Shown piece after piece: positions 25,764 through 34,233 of a DNA stretch of 40,016 nucleotides. The first letter of the stretch is position 1. Every line of letters starts with the position of its first letter. Both the position numbers and the translations under genes were made by a program. Below the pieces are notes generated by a model that had not been told where the DNA came from, did not search any database, and was given only the letters and a program-made list of their open reading frames with translations. This DNA is from Bacteriovoracaceae bacterium (GTDB taxonomy: Bacteria > Bdellovibrionota > Bacteriovoracia > Bacteriovoracales > Bacteriovoracaceae): contig JAGLPP010000039.1 in NCBI GenBank assembly GCA_023137315.1, forward strand, positions 1-40,016. The letters run 5' to 3'.

Positions 25764-28119
25764 TGTAGTTAACCACAAATTTCAATGAATAGGTCGTATC
25801 GACAAGTGTTTTTTTGTATTCCAATCGAACCTTCCAACAATTATTTCTTGGTCTGTATAAAATCCCGTACATGCTACCCGATAATTCCCTGGAAACAAGA
25901 TCAAAATCATTTTTGAACGTAAGACTTATAATATCCAATGGATCAATTTGTCCCAAAAGATAAAACTTTTTATTAACTGGAAGTGAAAATGAGTAATAAT
26001 TAAATCCGGCCCCAATCCTGCCGTAACCGAACCCCTGACTCATTGTCATGTTAAACAGATGCCCGTTTGTAAGATAGTAGTAGTGCTCACTTACAGAAAT
26101 CGAGGTTCTCAAAATATTAAATCCTGTAGTAACAAGCAATCTGGTAAGATGATCATCAAACTCATCAGAGTTAATATTAAAATCATACCCCTGGGAAAGA
26201 TTAAACCAGGCCACTTTACTATAGGAAAAATTCTGCCTCAGATATCTGCCATCAACAAACGAATTAAATTTCCTGGGGCTTTTTTTCATAAATGTATTAT
26301 TCCATTGCAATTCGATAGTATTTCCAACGGGTAATGATGCCCTGGAAGAAATATATGCAAATTCATGTTCCTTTTCCCTGATGGCATCCAACGAATCAAA
26401 TAATCCTTCATCCTCTGTGATCTGATTTTTAAATCTTGAATTACCGGAAATCTCCTGATCGACAAGGTAAAAATGTTTTAATTTGAATTCCTGCGAATGC
26501 CTGTAACTATGCCTATCAATCTTTACGTGGTCATCGGCAAATTGATTTTGAAAAGTCGGCATTTCACCTATCAGATTACCCTTACCCGGTTTTATATCAG
26601 TCTTTTTATCACGATCAAAATTTTTAAGATCAAGTCTGGATTGTGGCAGCATCTCTGAATATGCAAGTCCCCAAATCCTCTCAATTTCTGCTCCGAGTTC
26701 TGTTTCTACAACATATCCCTTTTTAGTGAATGTCTTCTCCCTTTCGTATGGAAACCTGTAATGTTGGTAGTCCATATCCAGTCTTGTCGACAGGGCGACC
26801 GGTCCGAAATTATACAATCTCCAATCCACGAACGGATTCACATTCAATCTATGTGCATTTCTTATAAACTCACCTTCAATACGACGATTTTGTCTGAAAA
26901 CAGTGTAATCACCCAGGCCGGAAACGGAAATATTTTGAAGACCTGGTATGGACGTGTGAAGTAATGTCACTGGACTTGTAGAAAACGAGAGCTTTGGAAG
27001 TATCTGCACGTATGAAGCATCCCTTTTTATCGGATCATCAACAAGCATGTTTTTATTGGAATAACCTTCCACCTCAAAATTCATCATCGAACTTCGAAGC
27101 TCAATAAAACCTTCGGCCCCCAGTTCACTTCCATGCACCCTTTCTCCGATATAATCATTGTAGTCCCTGACAACATCGAGCTCCTTGGCATCATTGAAAT
27201 AGAAATGGTGATTTGCGTAATGGCCAAATGAAAAGTGATGTTCATATTCCGAAAAATGTCTGAAATATTTTTTACCGGAAGGATTATCATCCAACTTATA
27301 CGGCATATAAACCCTGTCATTTACATGTAGCGAATTAATCTCAAACCATTTGCTTTCACCAAATATATGCCTGTACTCCAACTCGTTTCCAATCCCCTTG
27401 TCACCAAAAACGGAAGGCACAAGAGTCATGTCGGCGTATGGATTAATCGCCCAAAACCACGGCTGTTGATAAGTAACACCATCTCCAATACGATAATTTA
27501 TCCTTGGAAACAATAGTCCCGTCTCCCTCTCCTTTTTTATAGGTAGAACCATATATGGGACATACATGGAAACAACTCCATTGATTTTGATAAAGGCATG
27601 CCAGATACGAATGTACCGGCCTATTGTGATACGAACCTTTTTTCCAAAAACACTCCAGGATTCCGGACAATCAAGACATGTCGTGTATTCCGCGTCTTCC
27701 GCCGTAATAACATCCTTGCTGATTCTCGTCATTTTCCTGCCAAGAACGACATAATTTCCAGCGTTCACCTTCGCATTCTTTATGGAAATAAATGACGTCT
27801 TGAAATTATAATATAGCTCGGACCCATAAAGAGTGATCTGTGGATCAACATATCTGACATTTCCAACAACTTCCATATCACCATTTTTCAGTGATATTGT
27901 TGCCTTTTCACCGTAGAGAGAACTCCTTTCATGTGTGATAACCACGTTTCCGATTGCTTCAAAGAAATTTTCCCTGGTTTTACGATAGGCCTTGTCAGAA
28001 AGAACGTAAATTTCATTACCAATTTTAAATTGAAATGATTCCCTTGAAAAAGAGTATTCCGACAATACAAGTGTAATTAATAAAAATACCGTCCTAAGAC
28101 ACGGATTTGTCTTTTTCAA
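25732..28119 (-). CDS. lptD: LPS-assembly outer-membrane protein LptD
   Basis: LptD is the beta-barrel that inserts LPS into the outer leaflet, with LptE. The frame is open from 28230, but the first 37 codons overlap folC and are poor protein. I place the start at TTG 28119, which leads directly into a signal peptide (KK...LRTVFLLITLVLSEYSFS). No clear Shine-Dalgarno is visible, so the start is approximate. An OstA-like periplasmic domain follows (roughly residues 20-130: the VLSDKAYRK, GNVVITHE and GNVRYVDPQITLYG repeats), then a Tyr/Phe-rich beta-barrel of about 600 residues. A CLDCPESW segment (Cys pair) lies just before the barrel. It ends overlapping the PabA/TrpG-like gene by about 30 bases. 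Confidence 0.9.
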   Translation of the reverse strand: MKKTNPCLRTVFLLITLVLSEYSFSRESFQFKIGNEIYVLSDKAYRKTRENFFEAIGNVVITHERSSLYGEKATISLKNGDMEVVGNVRYVDPQITLYGSELYYNFKTSFISIKNAKVNAGNYVVLGRKMTRISKDVITAEDAEYTTCLDCPESWSVFGKKVRITIGRYIRIWHAFIKINGVVSMYVPYMVLPIKKERETGLLFPRINYRIGDGVTYQQPWFWAINPYADMTLVPSVFGDKGIGNELEYRHIFGESKWFEINSLHVNDRVYMPYKLDDNPSGKKYFRHFSEYEHHFSFGHYANHHFYFNDAKELDVVRDYNDYIGERVHGSELGAEGFIELRSSMMNFEVEGYSNKNMLVDDPIKRDASYVQILPKLSFSTSPVTLLHTSIPGLQNISVSGLGDYTVFRQNRRIEGEFIRNAHRLNVNPFVDWRLYNFGPVALSTRLDMDYQHYRFPYEREKTFTKKGYVVETELGAEIERIWGLAYSEMLPQSRLDLKNFDRDKKTDIKPGKGNLIGEMPTFQNQFADDHVKIDRHSYRHSQEFKLKHFYLVDQEISGNSRFKNQITEDEGLFDSLDAIREKEHEFAYISSRASLPVGNTIELQWNNTFMKKSPRKFNSFVDGRYLRQNFSYSKVAWFNLSQGYDFNINSDEFDDHLTRLLVTTGFNILRTSISVSEHYYYLTNGHLFNMTMSQGFGYGRIGAGFNYYSFSLPVNKKFYLLGQIDPLDIISLTFKNDFDLVSRELSGSMYGILYRPRNNCWKVRLEYKKTLVDTTYSLKFVVNYNEKSFKSVDN

Positions 28120-29374
28120 GAACGTATTTCTGGACCTCGCCAATAAAATAATACGATCCGGTAACCAGGATTGTTCTTCCCTGTATGTCAAGATGCGCCA
28201 AAAAGGCTTTCCATTTCCTTTCAAATTCAATTACTCCAAATTCATCCATAATCCTACCAAAATTGTCATCAAAAGACAGCTTGATTTGTGCCTCTTGAAC
28301 AATATGAGCGATATCGCAGGCCTTGGGATGATCAAAATCACAAAGTCGTATTTTTCCCCATGAATTCCCGTTTCTAAAAACAATCTTCAAAATAGCCATT
28401 ATTTCAGGTACGGGCCTGTTGGAAAATCCGATAAGTGTTCTGTCAATTTTATTAGAAAAATCCCTGCCGGACATCAAAAGCTCATGTAATTTGCGAAATC
28501 CATCAAGATTGTGGGCCCCGACAAAAACCAATTCACCGCCATTCCATTTTAAGATCCGGTGTCTGGAAAAGTGAGTTGCATCCACGCTGGGGACAAGACC
28601 GCAAAACAGGTTGGTTAATGCTGCAAATGCCAGTTTTCTGTTTCTTTCAACATATGACATCTGTCGTGTCACATCGCCAACACTAAAAAGATCCAAATAT
28701 TGAATCCTGTTTTCATGACAATAATCTTCGGAAATTTTTCTCAGATATGACAACTCCAGTGTACTGATGAGCATTTTACCGGCCCTTGCCACCTGAATCT
28801 TCTCCATAAGAATTTTTCTGTATCCGTTACCAAGAATTTTCTCATGATCACGCGATATTGATGTCAAAAGGGCAATATCGGAATCAAGAACATTGACAGC
28901 ATCAAGCCTCCCTCCCAATCCAACCTCCAAAATCAATACCTGAGGCCTCCTTTCATTCACCAGCTCAAGAAAAACCTGAAACAGGAATTCATAGTATGTA
29001 CAAATTGCCCTGTTACCATTTTTTTTATAAGTGGATTCAAAAAGTTCACCAAGCTTTTCCCCGGAAATATCCTCTCCGTCAAACCTGAATCTCTCCGTTA
29101 AACTCAATATGTGGGGGGAGCTCCATAAAGCTGTTGTGATTCCTGATGACTCGAGAATTCTCTCAAGTAACATCGCTGTCTCTCCCTTGCCATTGGTACC
29201 TGCAACAGTAACAATCTTCGGTGAAAAACCACTTATCATCTCTTTATGACGTTTATACAGTAATTCAATCCTTTTACGGCCTGGCGTAAAGTTCTCGTGT
29301 CCAAAACGATCCCACATCCAATTATCAAGTATGGATTCAGTTACAAAATTACAAATTGATTTATTTCCTGTCAC
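28094..29374 (-). CDS. folC: Folylpolyglutamate synthase / dihydrofolate synthase FolC
   Basis: FolC ligates glutamate to dihydropteroate and folates using ATP, in the cytoplasm. I place the start at GTG 29374, which overlaps the stop of the upstream GGDEF gene as GTGA, a classical coupling overlap. A longer frame from ATG 29419 exists but lies inside the GGDEF gene. The 426-residue protein has the Mur-ligase-like N-terminal half with AGTNGKGETA (P-loop), ENFTPGRKRIELL and LEVGLGGRLDAVNVLD, and a Mur-type C-terminal domain. It is followed by lptD, whose true start lies just inside its end. It is fourth in the nine-gene operon. Confidence 0.93.
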   Translation of the reverse strand: MTGNKSICNFVTESILDNWMWDRFGHENFTPGRKRIELLYKRHKEMISGFSPKIVTVAGTNGKGETAMLLERILESSGITTALWSSPHILSLTERFRFDGEDISGEKLGELFESTYKKNGNRAICTYYEFLFQVFLELVNERRPQVLILEVGLGGRLDAVNVLDSDIALLTSISRDHEKILGNGYRKILMEKIQVARAGKMLISTLELSYLRKISEDYCHENRIQYLDLFSVGDVTRQMSYVERNRKLAFAALTNLFCGLVPSVDATHFSRHRILKWNGGELVFVGAHNLDGFRKLHELLMSGRDFSNKIDRTLIGFSNRPVPEIMAILKIVFRNGNSWGKIRLCDFDHPKACDIAHIVQEAQIKLSFDDNFGRIMDEFGVIEFERKWKAFLAHLDIQGRTILVTGSYYFIGEVQKYVLEKDKSVS

Positions 29375-30459
29375 TTGGAATCCAGACAATGACGCTTGAT
29401 GATCTCTCCGGTAAAACATTCGGGATTTTTTTCCTGATCCACTCCCTTTATACGGTTGCGACCGGCATTTTTGGCCGCGTACAACGCTTCATCTGCGGCC
29501 CTGACCAAATTGGCAGCAGTTACATTATTGGTTCCAGACACGGTCAAGGCGAAACCAATACTCACAGTTCTATACATTTCATCATGATCATGCTTGAAAC
29601 AAGTCGTTTCAATTTCCTTTCTGATTCTTTCACAAAAGATTTCAAGTCCACTTTTATTCGCCTGGGTGACAACAATCAGAAACTCATCCCCTCCGAAGCG
29701 TGCACCAAAATCAATACTACGCATGTTTTTTTTAAGAATCTTTCCAACTTCGGCCAGAACAAAACTTCCAAAAAGATGGTCATGCATGTCATTGACATCC
29801 TTGAAGTGATCCATGTCCATCATGATAACGCCGGTTGAATGGTCGAAACGGTTACCACGTGCCAATTCTGATTCAATACGGCGATAGACAGAACGCATAT
29901 TATAAAGACCGGTAAGATCGTCTATTTCAACAAGCTTCTCCGTATCCTCGAGCTTTTTCTGTGTTGTCTTGAGTTTGGTGGTATCCATACCGATGATAAC
30001 ACCTTCCTTTCCATTATTATATTTCCCGCCAACAACCGTATAATATTTTTTTGTATCATCAATAATGGAGAAAAGTTCCTTGTAAAGAACTGAATCACCT
30101 GCCAAAAAAAGCTCATTGGCAAAATCATAAAACTGATTATCCTTGCTTTTAAACCCGATTTTTTGCCCCTCGTACTCCTTGCAAATTTCACGCAAACTGC
30201 GATTGACTCCCTGATATTCAAGCTTGTCAGTAACCCAGGATATTGTGCACGGAATAATGTCAACCACCAGTTGAAGCTTCTCAAGAACACACCTCATTTT
30301 CTCCACTTCAAGATCTTGTTGGCCGATTTTATTCTCCAACAATTCCACAAAACGATTAAAATCCTTTCGTGAAATATCGTTATCCGAGGTGTCAATCTTA
30401 TCAAGACCAGCTTGCTCTAATGCCAGGGCAATCAATTTGTTTTTTATGTTCTCTTTCAT
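29371..30459 (-). CDS. PAS-GGDEF diguanylate cyclase
   Basis: The 362-residue protein makes c-di-GMP from two GTP. A helical N-terminus (1-65) is followed by a PAS-like sensor region (about 66-165; VVDIIPCTISWVTDKLEYQGVNRSL, YYTVVGGKYNNGKEGVIIGMDTT). A short linker coiled-coil (165-180) leads to the GGDEF domain (about 178-345). The active-site signature RFGGDEF is intact (256-260) and RSID at 247-250 is the RxxD inhibitory I-site five residues before it, so product inhibition is expected. It has no membrane segment. It lies between the GT4 gene (7-base gap) and folC (coupled). Confidence 0.95.
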   Translation of the reverse strand: MKENIKNKLIALALEQAGLDKIDTSDNDISRKDFNRFVELLENKIGQQDLEVEKMRCVLEKLQLVVDIIPCTISWVTDKLEYQGVNRSLREICKEYEGQKIGFKSKDNQFYDFANELFLAGDSVLYKELFSIIDDTKKYYTVVGGKYNNGKEGVIIGMDTTKLKTTQKKLEDTEKLVEIDDLTGLYNMRSVYRRIESELARGNRFDHSTGVIMMDMDHFKDVNDMHDHLFGSFVLAEVGKILKKNMRSIDFGARFGGDEFLIVVTQANKSGLEIFCERIRKEIETTCFKHDHDEMYRTVSIGFALTVSGTNNVTAANLVRAADEALYAAKNAGRNRIKGVDQEKNPECFTGEIIKRHCLDSK

Positions 30460-30466
30460 TGGCCCT

Positions 30467-31600
30467 TTACGTAAGTGTTTTATAGAACTCCATCATATTT
30501 TTGGCGGTATTACTGGAATGAAATTTATTAACCCAGTCTCGCCCCTTCTCTATCAGGTTTTGCTGCAAACTCTCATTTTCAACAACCCTGACCATGGCCT
30601 CCCCGATTTGTTCGGGCTGATTTGGATCAACATAGATGGCCGCCGGGCCACCAGTTTCCTTAAAACATGAACCAGTTGATGTAATAACAGGAACACCGCT
30701 GAAAAATGCCTCTATAATTGGAATACCAAAGCCTTCAAAAAGTGATGGATAGATAAAAACAGTTGCATTTTGATAAATGGCCGGCAATTCATTCAAAGGT
30801 ACGTTTTCAAGAAAAATCAACTTTGTATGAACACCAAGTTTTTTTGCCAGATCATAAATCCGGTTTCGATAGTCTTTTCCACGACCAACCAAAACCAGTG
30901 GGACATCATTCGTGCGTTGTGAATGAAACAGTCCTCTGACAAGATTTAAAAGATTTTTTCTTTCGGTAAAAGAACCAACAAACAGAATATACTTCGTTGG
31001 CAAAAAATATTTTTTTCGAATTCTATCCCTTTCCTCCCGGGTTTTCATCTCATAAAAAATCGGGTCACAGCTTTGATAAATCACATCTATCTTATCTTCA
31101 CGGATATTTAAAAATTCCATCAGATCATTTTTTGTCTGCTCACAGATTGCAACAATTTTTTGACTTACACTGCAACTGTAGTTGATCTTTCTCTTGTAGA
31201 TGGAACGATCTATCCTGCTGAACTGCTCTGGATAACGCAGGAAAATCAAATCGTGAATTGTAACCACTGTTTTTATCGGGGTCCTGTGAATACCGGCCGG
31301 TAATTCATGACTCAATCCATGATAAATATCCGGTGGATCCTTTTCCAATACATTTGTAAGAAAAAAACTTCTCCATGCTGATGGAAACATCCTGCCCAAT
31401 ATACATTCAGGCATTTCCACCCGCATCTTCTTCACACTGTCAAGCCACTGCTCCCCTCTTGGATCATCGTAAGCCGGCGTATACAAAACATATTCATGTT
31501 CGGGATAATGGGTAGTGAGACTTTCTATAAGTGTACGCCCATAATTTCCAAGCCCTGTGAAATTATGGAATACTCTTTTTGCATCAAACGCTATCTTCAT
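30467..31600 (-). CDS. GT4-family glycosyltransferase
   Basis: The 377-residue protein is a GT-B fold retaining glycosyltransferase. The N-terminal half starts MKIAFDAKRVFHNFTGLGNYGR, with the Gly-rich loop typical of GT4 enzymes. The C-terminal half has FVGSFTERKNLLNLVRGL (the usual G...xxKN motif), ATVFIYPSLFEGFGIPIIEAF (the EX7E-type nucleotide-sugar site) and VPVITSTGSCFKETGG. It probably builds surface polysaccharide or LPS from a nucleotide-sugar donor; the donor cannot be read from sequence. It starts one base before the transglycosylase gene ends, so the two are co-transcribed. Confidence 0.92.
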   Translation of the reverse strand: MKIAFDAKRVFHNFTGLGNYGRTLIESLTTHYPEHEYVLYTPAYDDPRGEQWLDSVKKMRVEMPECILGRMFPSAWRSFFLTNVLEKDPPDIYHGLSHELPAGIHRTPIKTVVTIHDLIFLRYPEQFSRIDRSIYKRKINYSCSVSQKIVAICEQTKNDLMEFLNIREDKIDVIYQSCDPIFYEMKTREERDRIRKKYFLPTKYILFVGSFTERKNLLNLVRGLFHSQRTNDVPLVLVGRGKDYRNRIYDLAKKLGVHTKLIFLENVPLNELPAIYQNATVFIYPSLFEGFGIPIIEAFFSGVPVITSTGSCFKETGGPAAIYVDPNQPEQIGEAMVRVVENESLQQNLIEKGRDWVNKFHSSNTAKNMMEFYKTLT

Positions 31601-31601
31601 T

Positions 31602-33014
31602 TCAAATATTTGCCGGTATTTTCAATTTCTGTTTAGGATAAATCCTCTTCGATCGCAACGAATTGTATACCACTATCCTGTTAACTGACAATCCATATTT
31701 TCTGGCCACTTTTCCAAGATAATCGCCCTTTCTAACCGTGTACAAAATATACCCGCTGCCTGGAATTCTGAGTTTTTTCCCACTTAATATCCTTGCGGAT
31801 CGAAGCTTGTTCATTTTCTTGAGTCTGGAGACCGTACAACCAAACCTTACAGCAATTCCGGACAGAGTATCGCCACCTCTCACCCTGTAGTAAAAAGGCC
31901 TGTATTTTTTTCTGCCTTCCGCCGGTTTTCTCTTCCTGGCCGTCGATCCTTTTGAAAAATAATTTTTGGCCAGTCTTTTAATCCTTTTATCGGATATCTT
32001 TGGCAAATAAAGATCATATGGCCTTCTGGAAACCACTTTTACATGTCTGCGTTTAATATCACGATTCAATCTGGATAAGCTTCCAACAGAAACACCTACC
32101 TCTTTTGCGACCTTTCGTATATCAAATCCACTTCTCAGTTTAACAGCGCGATATGATGAATTAATTGAACCTTTCCGGCCACTCTTCTTTAAACCGTACT
32201 TGACAGGGTTTTGTGCAATATCCCTGGCCGCCACTATTTTAGGAATATAATAAACAGTCTCACGTGGAAGGAGTTTCATTTTCACAAGTTTTCTGTAATT
32301 TCGTGAATTACCTTTCCGAATGGCCCGAATAACACCATATTCGCCCTTGTTGTAGGCTAAAAGGGCAAGTTCCCAGTTACCAAAAATATTATAAAGATCC
32401 TTTAAGTACATTGCAGCCGCGTTAGTTGATTTATAGATACTGCGACGTTCATCAACGCTTCTATCCACACGCAACCCATAGGCCTTTGCCGTTCCCCGCA
32501 TAAACTGCCAGTATCCCACGGCACTTGCACTACTTTTTGCTCTTGAAGAATAACCGCTTTCAATTATTCCCAAATAAAAAATATCCTCAGGCACTCCGTT
32601 TTTCTTCAGAATTTTTCTGACGACACCTTCATATTTTGCTGCATTATTCAAATGTCTCTGGAAACCCTTTGCGGCCTTTTTGGAAAAATGTCTGATCCAG
32701 AAATCGTAAAGCCTCGAATCGTAATCCAACTTCAAACCATCTTTAACATCACTCGTAATATCTGTCATTTTTGCGGATGGCTTTTTCACCTGGATCGTTT
32801 TCCTGACTGATGATTTTTTCTCGACCACCTGTTGGATTAAATTTGGATCAATAACGATGTCACTTTCCTGGACAGCTTCGTGAGTCGCTTCACGAGACTC
32901 CTCAAGATGATTCATGGAAATCGAGATATTCTGATCCGGCACTTTTACAGGATTTAAAATCGTTGAACATCCAAAAAGCGACCATAAACAAACAAGACCA
33001 ACAAGATTTCTCAA
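31602..33014 (-). CDS. MltD-like lytic transglycosylase lipoprotein with two LysM domains
   Basis: The start is TTG 33014 with AAAGGGG six bases upstream. The 470-residue protein has a lipobox (LFGC, Cys16), then a spacer and a lytic transglycosylase SLT domain (about 130-270). The catalytic Glu152 is in GIIESGYSS, followed by AVGYWQFMRGTAKAYGL. Two LysM repeats (about 381-424 and 425-468) bind peptidoglycan. The middle portion (YRAVKLRSGFDIRKVAKEVGVSVGSL) looks like a degenerate third LysM. It cleaves peptidoglycan strands in the periplasm. It is the first gene of the nine-gene operon, with its own promoter upstream. Confidence 0.95.
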   Translation of the reverse strand: MRNLVGLVCLWSLFGCSTILNPVKVPDQNISISMNHLEESREATHEAVQESDIVIDPNLIQQVVEKKSSVRKTIQVKKPSAKMTDITSDVKDGLKLDYDSRLYDFWIRHFSKKAAKGFQRHLNNAAKYEGVVRKILKKNGVPEDIFYLGIIESGYSSRAKSSASAVGYWQFMRGTAKAYGLRVDRSVDERRSIYKSTNAAAMYLKDLYNIFGNWELALLAYNKGEYGVIRAIRKGNSRNYRKLVKMKLLPRETVYYIPKIVAARDIAQNPVKYGLKKSGRKGSINSSYRAVKLRSGFDIRKVAKEVGVSVGSLSRLNRDIKRRHVKVVSRRPYDLYLPKISDKRIKRLAKNYFSKGSTARKRKPAEGRKKYRPFYYRVRGGDTLSGIAVRFGCTVSRLKKMNKLRSARILSGKKLRIPGSGYILYTVRKGDYLGKVARKYGLSVNRIVVYNSLRSKRIYPKQKLKIPANI

Positions 33015-33060
33015 GATAAACCCCTTTCTGGATTAACCAGTTACCTATACCTATAGATTA

Positions 33061-33089
33061 ATTATAAGAGAAACAGGCGGATGAATTAA
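33061..33089 (-). promoter_or_regulatory. Promoter of the nine-gene mltD-to-nlpD-like operon
   Basis: On the minus strand TATAAT (33066-33061) is preceded by 17 bases and TTAATT (33089-33084). The -10 is perfect and the -35 is weak. A short tandem TATAGG duplication (GTATAGG) lies just downstream, and the predicted start is near 33054, giving a ~40-base leader before the TTG. Confidence 0.55.
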
Positions 33090-33147
33090 CGCGGCAAAGT
33101 TTAGCTACAATAATAGAGCAAAACTGTCGGTTTTTTTTCTGAAGGCA

Positions 33148-34146
33148 TTAATGCAGATGAGTCAGAAACAGCTTGCCATGCTCCTCAAGAATCAGATTGT
33201 ACGGATCACTTTCAAGAAAAAGGACGCTATCCAAATCGATATAGTCAACACCATGTGCCAGGTTGAATGCCGAGGAAATTCCAAGTGATGTTTCAATCAT
33301 ACATCCAAGCATGGTTTTAAGTCCAAGCCCACTGGCCGTCCGAAGCTGCTGCATGGCCTTCAAATAGCCCCCTGCCTTCATAAGTTTTATATTCACGCCA
33401 TGAAATCTTTTTGAGAAATATGTTGTCACATTTTCTGTCGTAATGGACTCATCCGCAATAAGATCAAAAGGTGACTTTTTCTTCAGATACAAATACTCAT
33501 CATGAAACCCTGCAGGCATCGGCTGCTCTAAAAATTCCACAGGAAGATCGGCAATCCTTTCTGAAAATCTCAACACCTCGTCAGGATCATTGAATGCCTC
33601 ATTGGCATCAATCCTGATCATGCCATTAAATGACTTGCTTGCTTCCCTGACAAGATCATCACCACCATCCCCGTCAATTTTCACCTTGATTGCATTAAAC
33701 CTGCAAAGGTCGTACTTTTGAATAAAACCGGAAACTTTCCCCGGAGACATAATCGGTATTGAAATCGAAGTCTGTACAACATTAACGGATGGAACCCCCA
33801 AAAGTTCAAAGACCGTTTTCTCTGAAAGTGCTGACAGGTAGTGAACAAAAGCTGACTCTATTCCAAACCGAAGAGCGTTTGGCAATTCAAGATCATCCAG
33901 AAAGACTATCATCTCCTCCACACTTCTCACCAAACCCGGTATGGAATCGACGAACCTGGCAAAACCGGCCTCTACAAGCTCTTTTGTCTCATTATTACGC
34001 CCTGTAAAGGCAACCTCTCCAAGACCAGTCAGTCCTGCATTTTTAATTTCCACAACAAAATTTTTTTTTGTTTTAAAACTTCCCCTGGAAATCCTCCATG
34101 TAAATTTCAATGGTAGTTCAATCTCTTTAAGGGACCACGAAAGCAT
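33148..34146 (-). CDS. L-Ala-D/L-Glu epimerase-like enolase-superfamily enzyme
   Basis: The 332-residue protein has the enolase-superfamily barrel with an N-terminal capping domain. The AIKVKIDGD segment gives the KxK catalytic pair (Lys154/Lys156). Metal ligands are Asp180 (RIDANEA), Glu207 (EFLEQPM) and Asp232 (DLIADES), and Lys257 lies in the KAGG segment. The C-terminal IDLDS motif matches dipeptide epimerases (AEE, YcjG/YkfB). These recycle murein peptides by epimerising L-Ala-D-Glu to L-Ala-L-Glu. That fits nearby peptidoglycan enzymes, but the precise substrate is inference. The ATG lies 87 bases from the divergent deaminase-like gene. Confidence 0.88.
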   Translation of the reverse strand: MLSWSLKEIELPLKFTWRISRGSFKTKKNFVVEIKNAGLTGLGEVAFTGRNNETKELVEAGFARFVDSIPGLVRSVEEMIVFLDDLELPNALRFGIESAFVHYLSALSEKTVFELLGVPSVNVVQTSISIPIMSPGKVSGFIQKYDLCRFNAIKVKIDGDGGDDLVREASKSFNGMIRIDANEAFNDPDEVLRFSERIADLPVEFLEQPMPAGFHDEYLYLKKKSPFDLIADESITTENVTTYFSKRFHGVNIKLMKAGGYLKAMQQLRTASGLGLKTMLGCMIETSLGISSAFNLAHGVDYIDLDSVLFLESDPYNLILEEHGKLFLTHLH

Positions 34147-34217
34147 ATCCTCTCCTTAATAACGGAAACTGGACATCCGGACACATTCGGTTATACCCTA
34201 TCATACAACAAACATAT

Positions 34218-34226
34218 TGCTATAAT
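34218..34226 (+). promoter_or_regulatory. Extended -10 promoter directly before the deaminase-like gene
   Basis: TGCTATAAT (34218-34226) is a perfect extended -10 (TGnTATAAT). Its end lies 7 bases before the ATG at 34234, and I see no acceptable -35 at normal spacing. Transcription would start at or next to the ATG. Confidence 0.6.
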
Positions 34227-34233
34227 TTTAATA

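Noticed and set aside
28120-28230. N-terminal extension of the lptD frame
   Set aside because: These 37 codons overlap the folC coding end and precede the signal peptide, which should be at the N-terminus.
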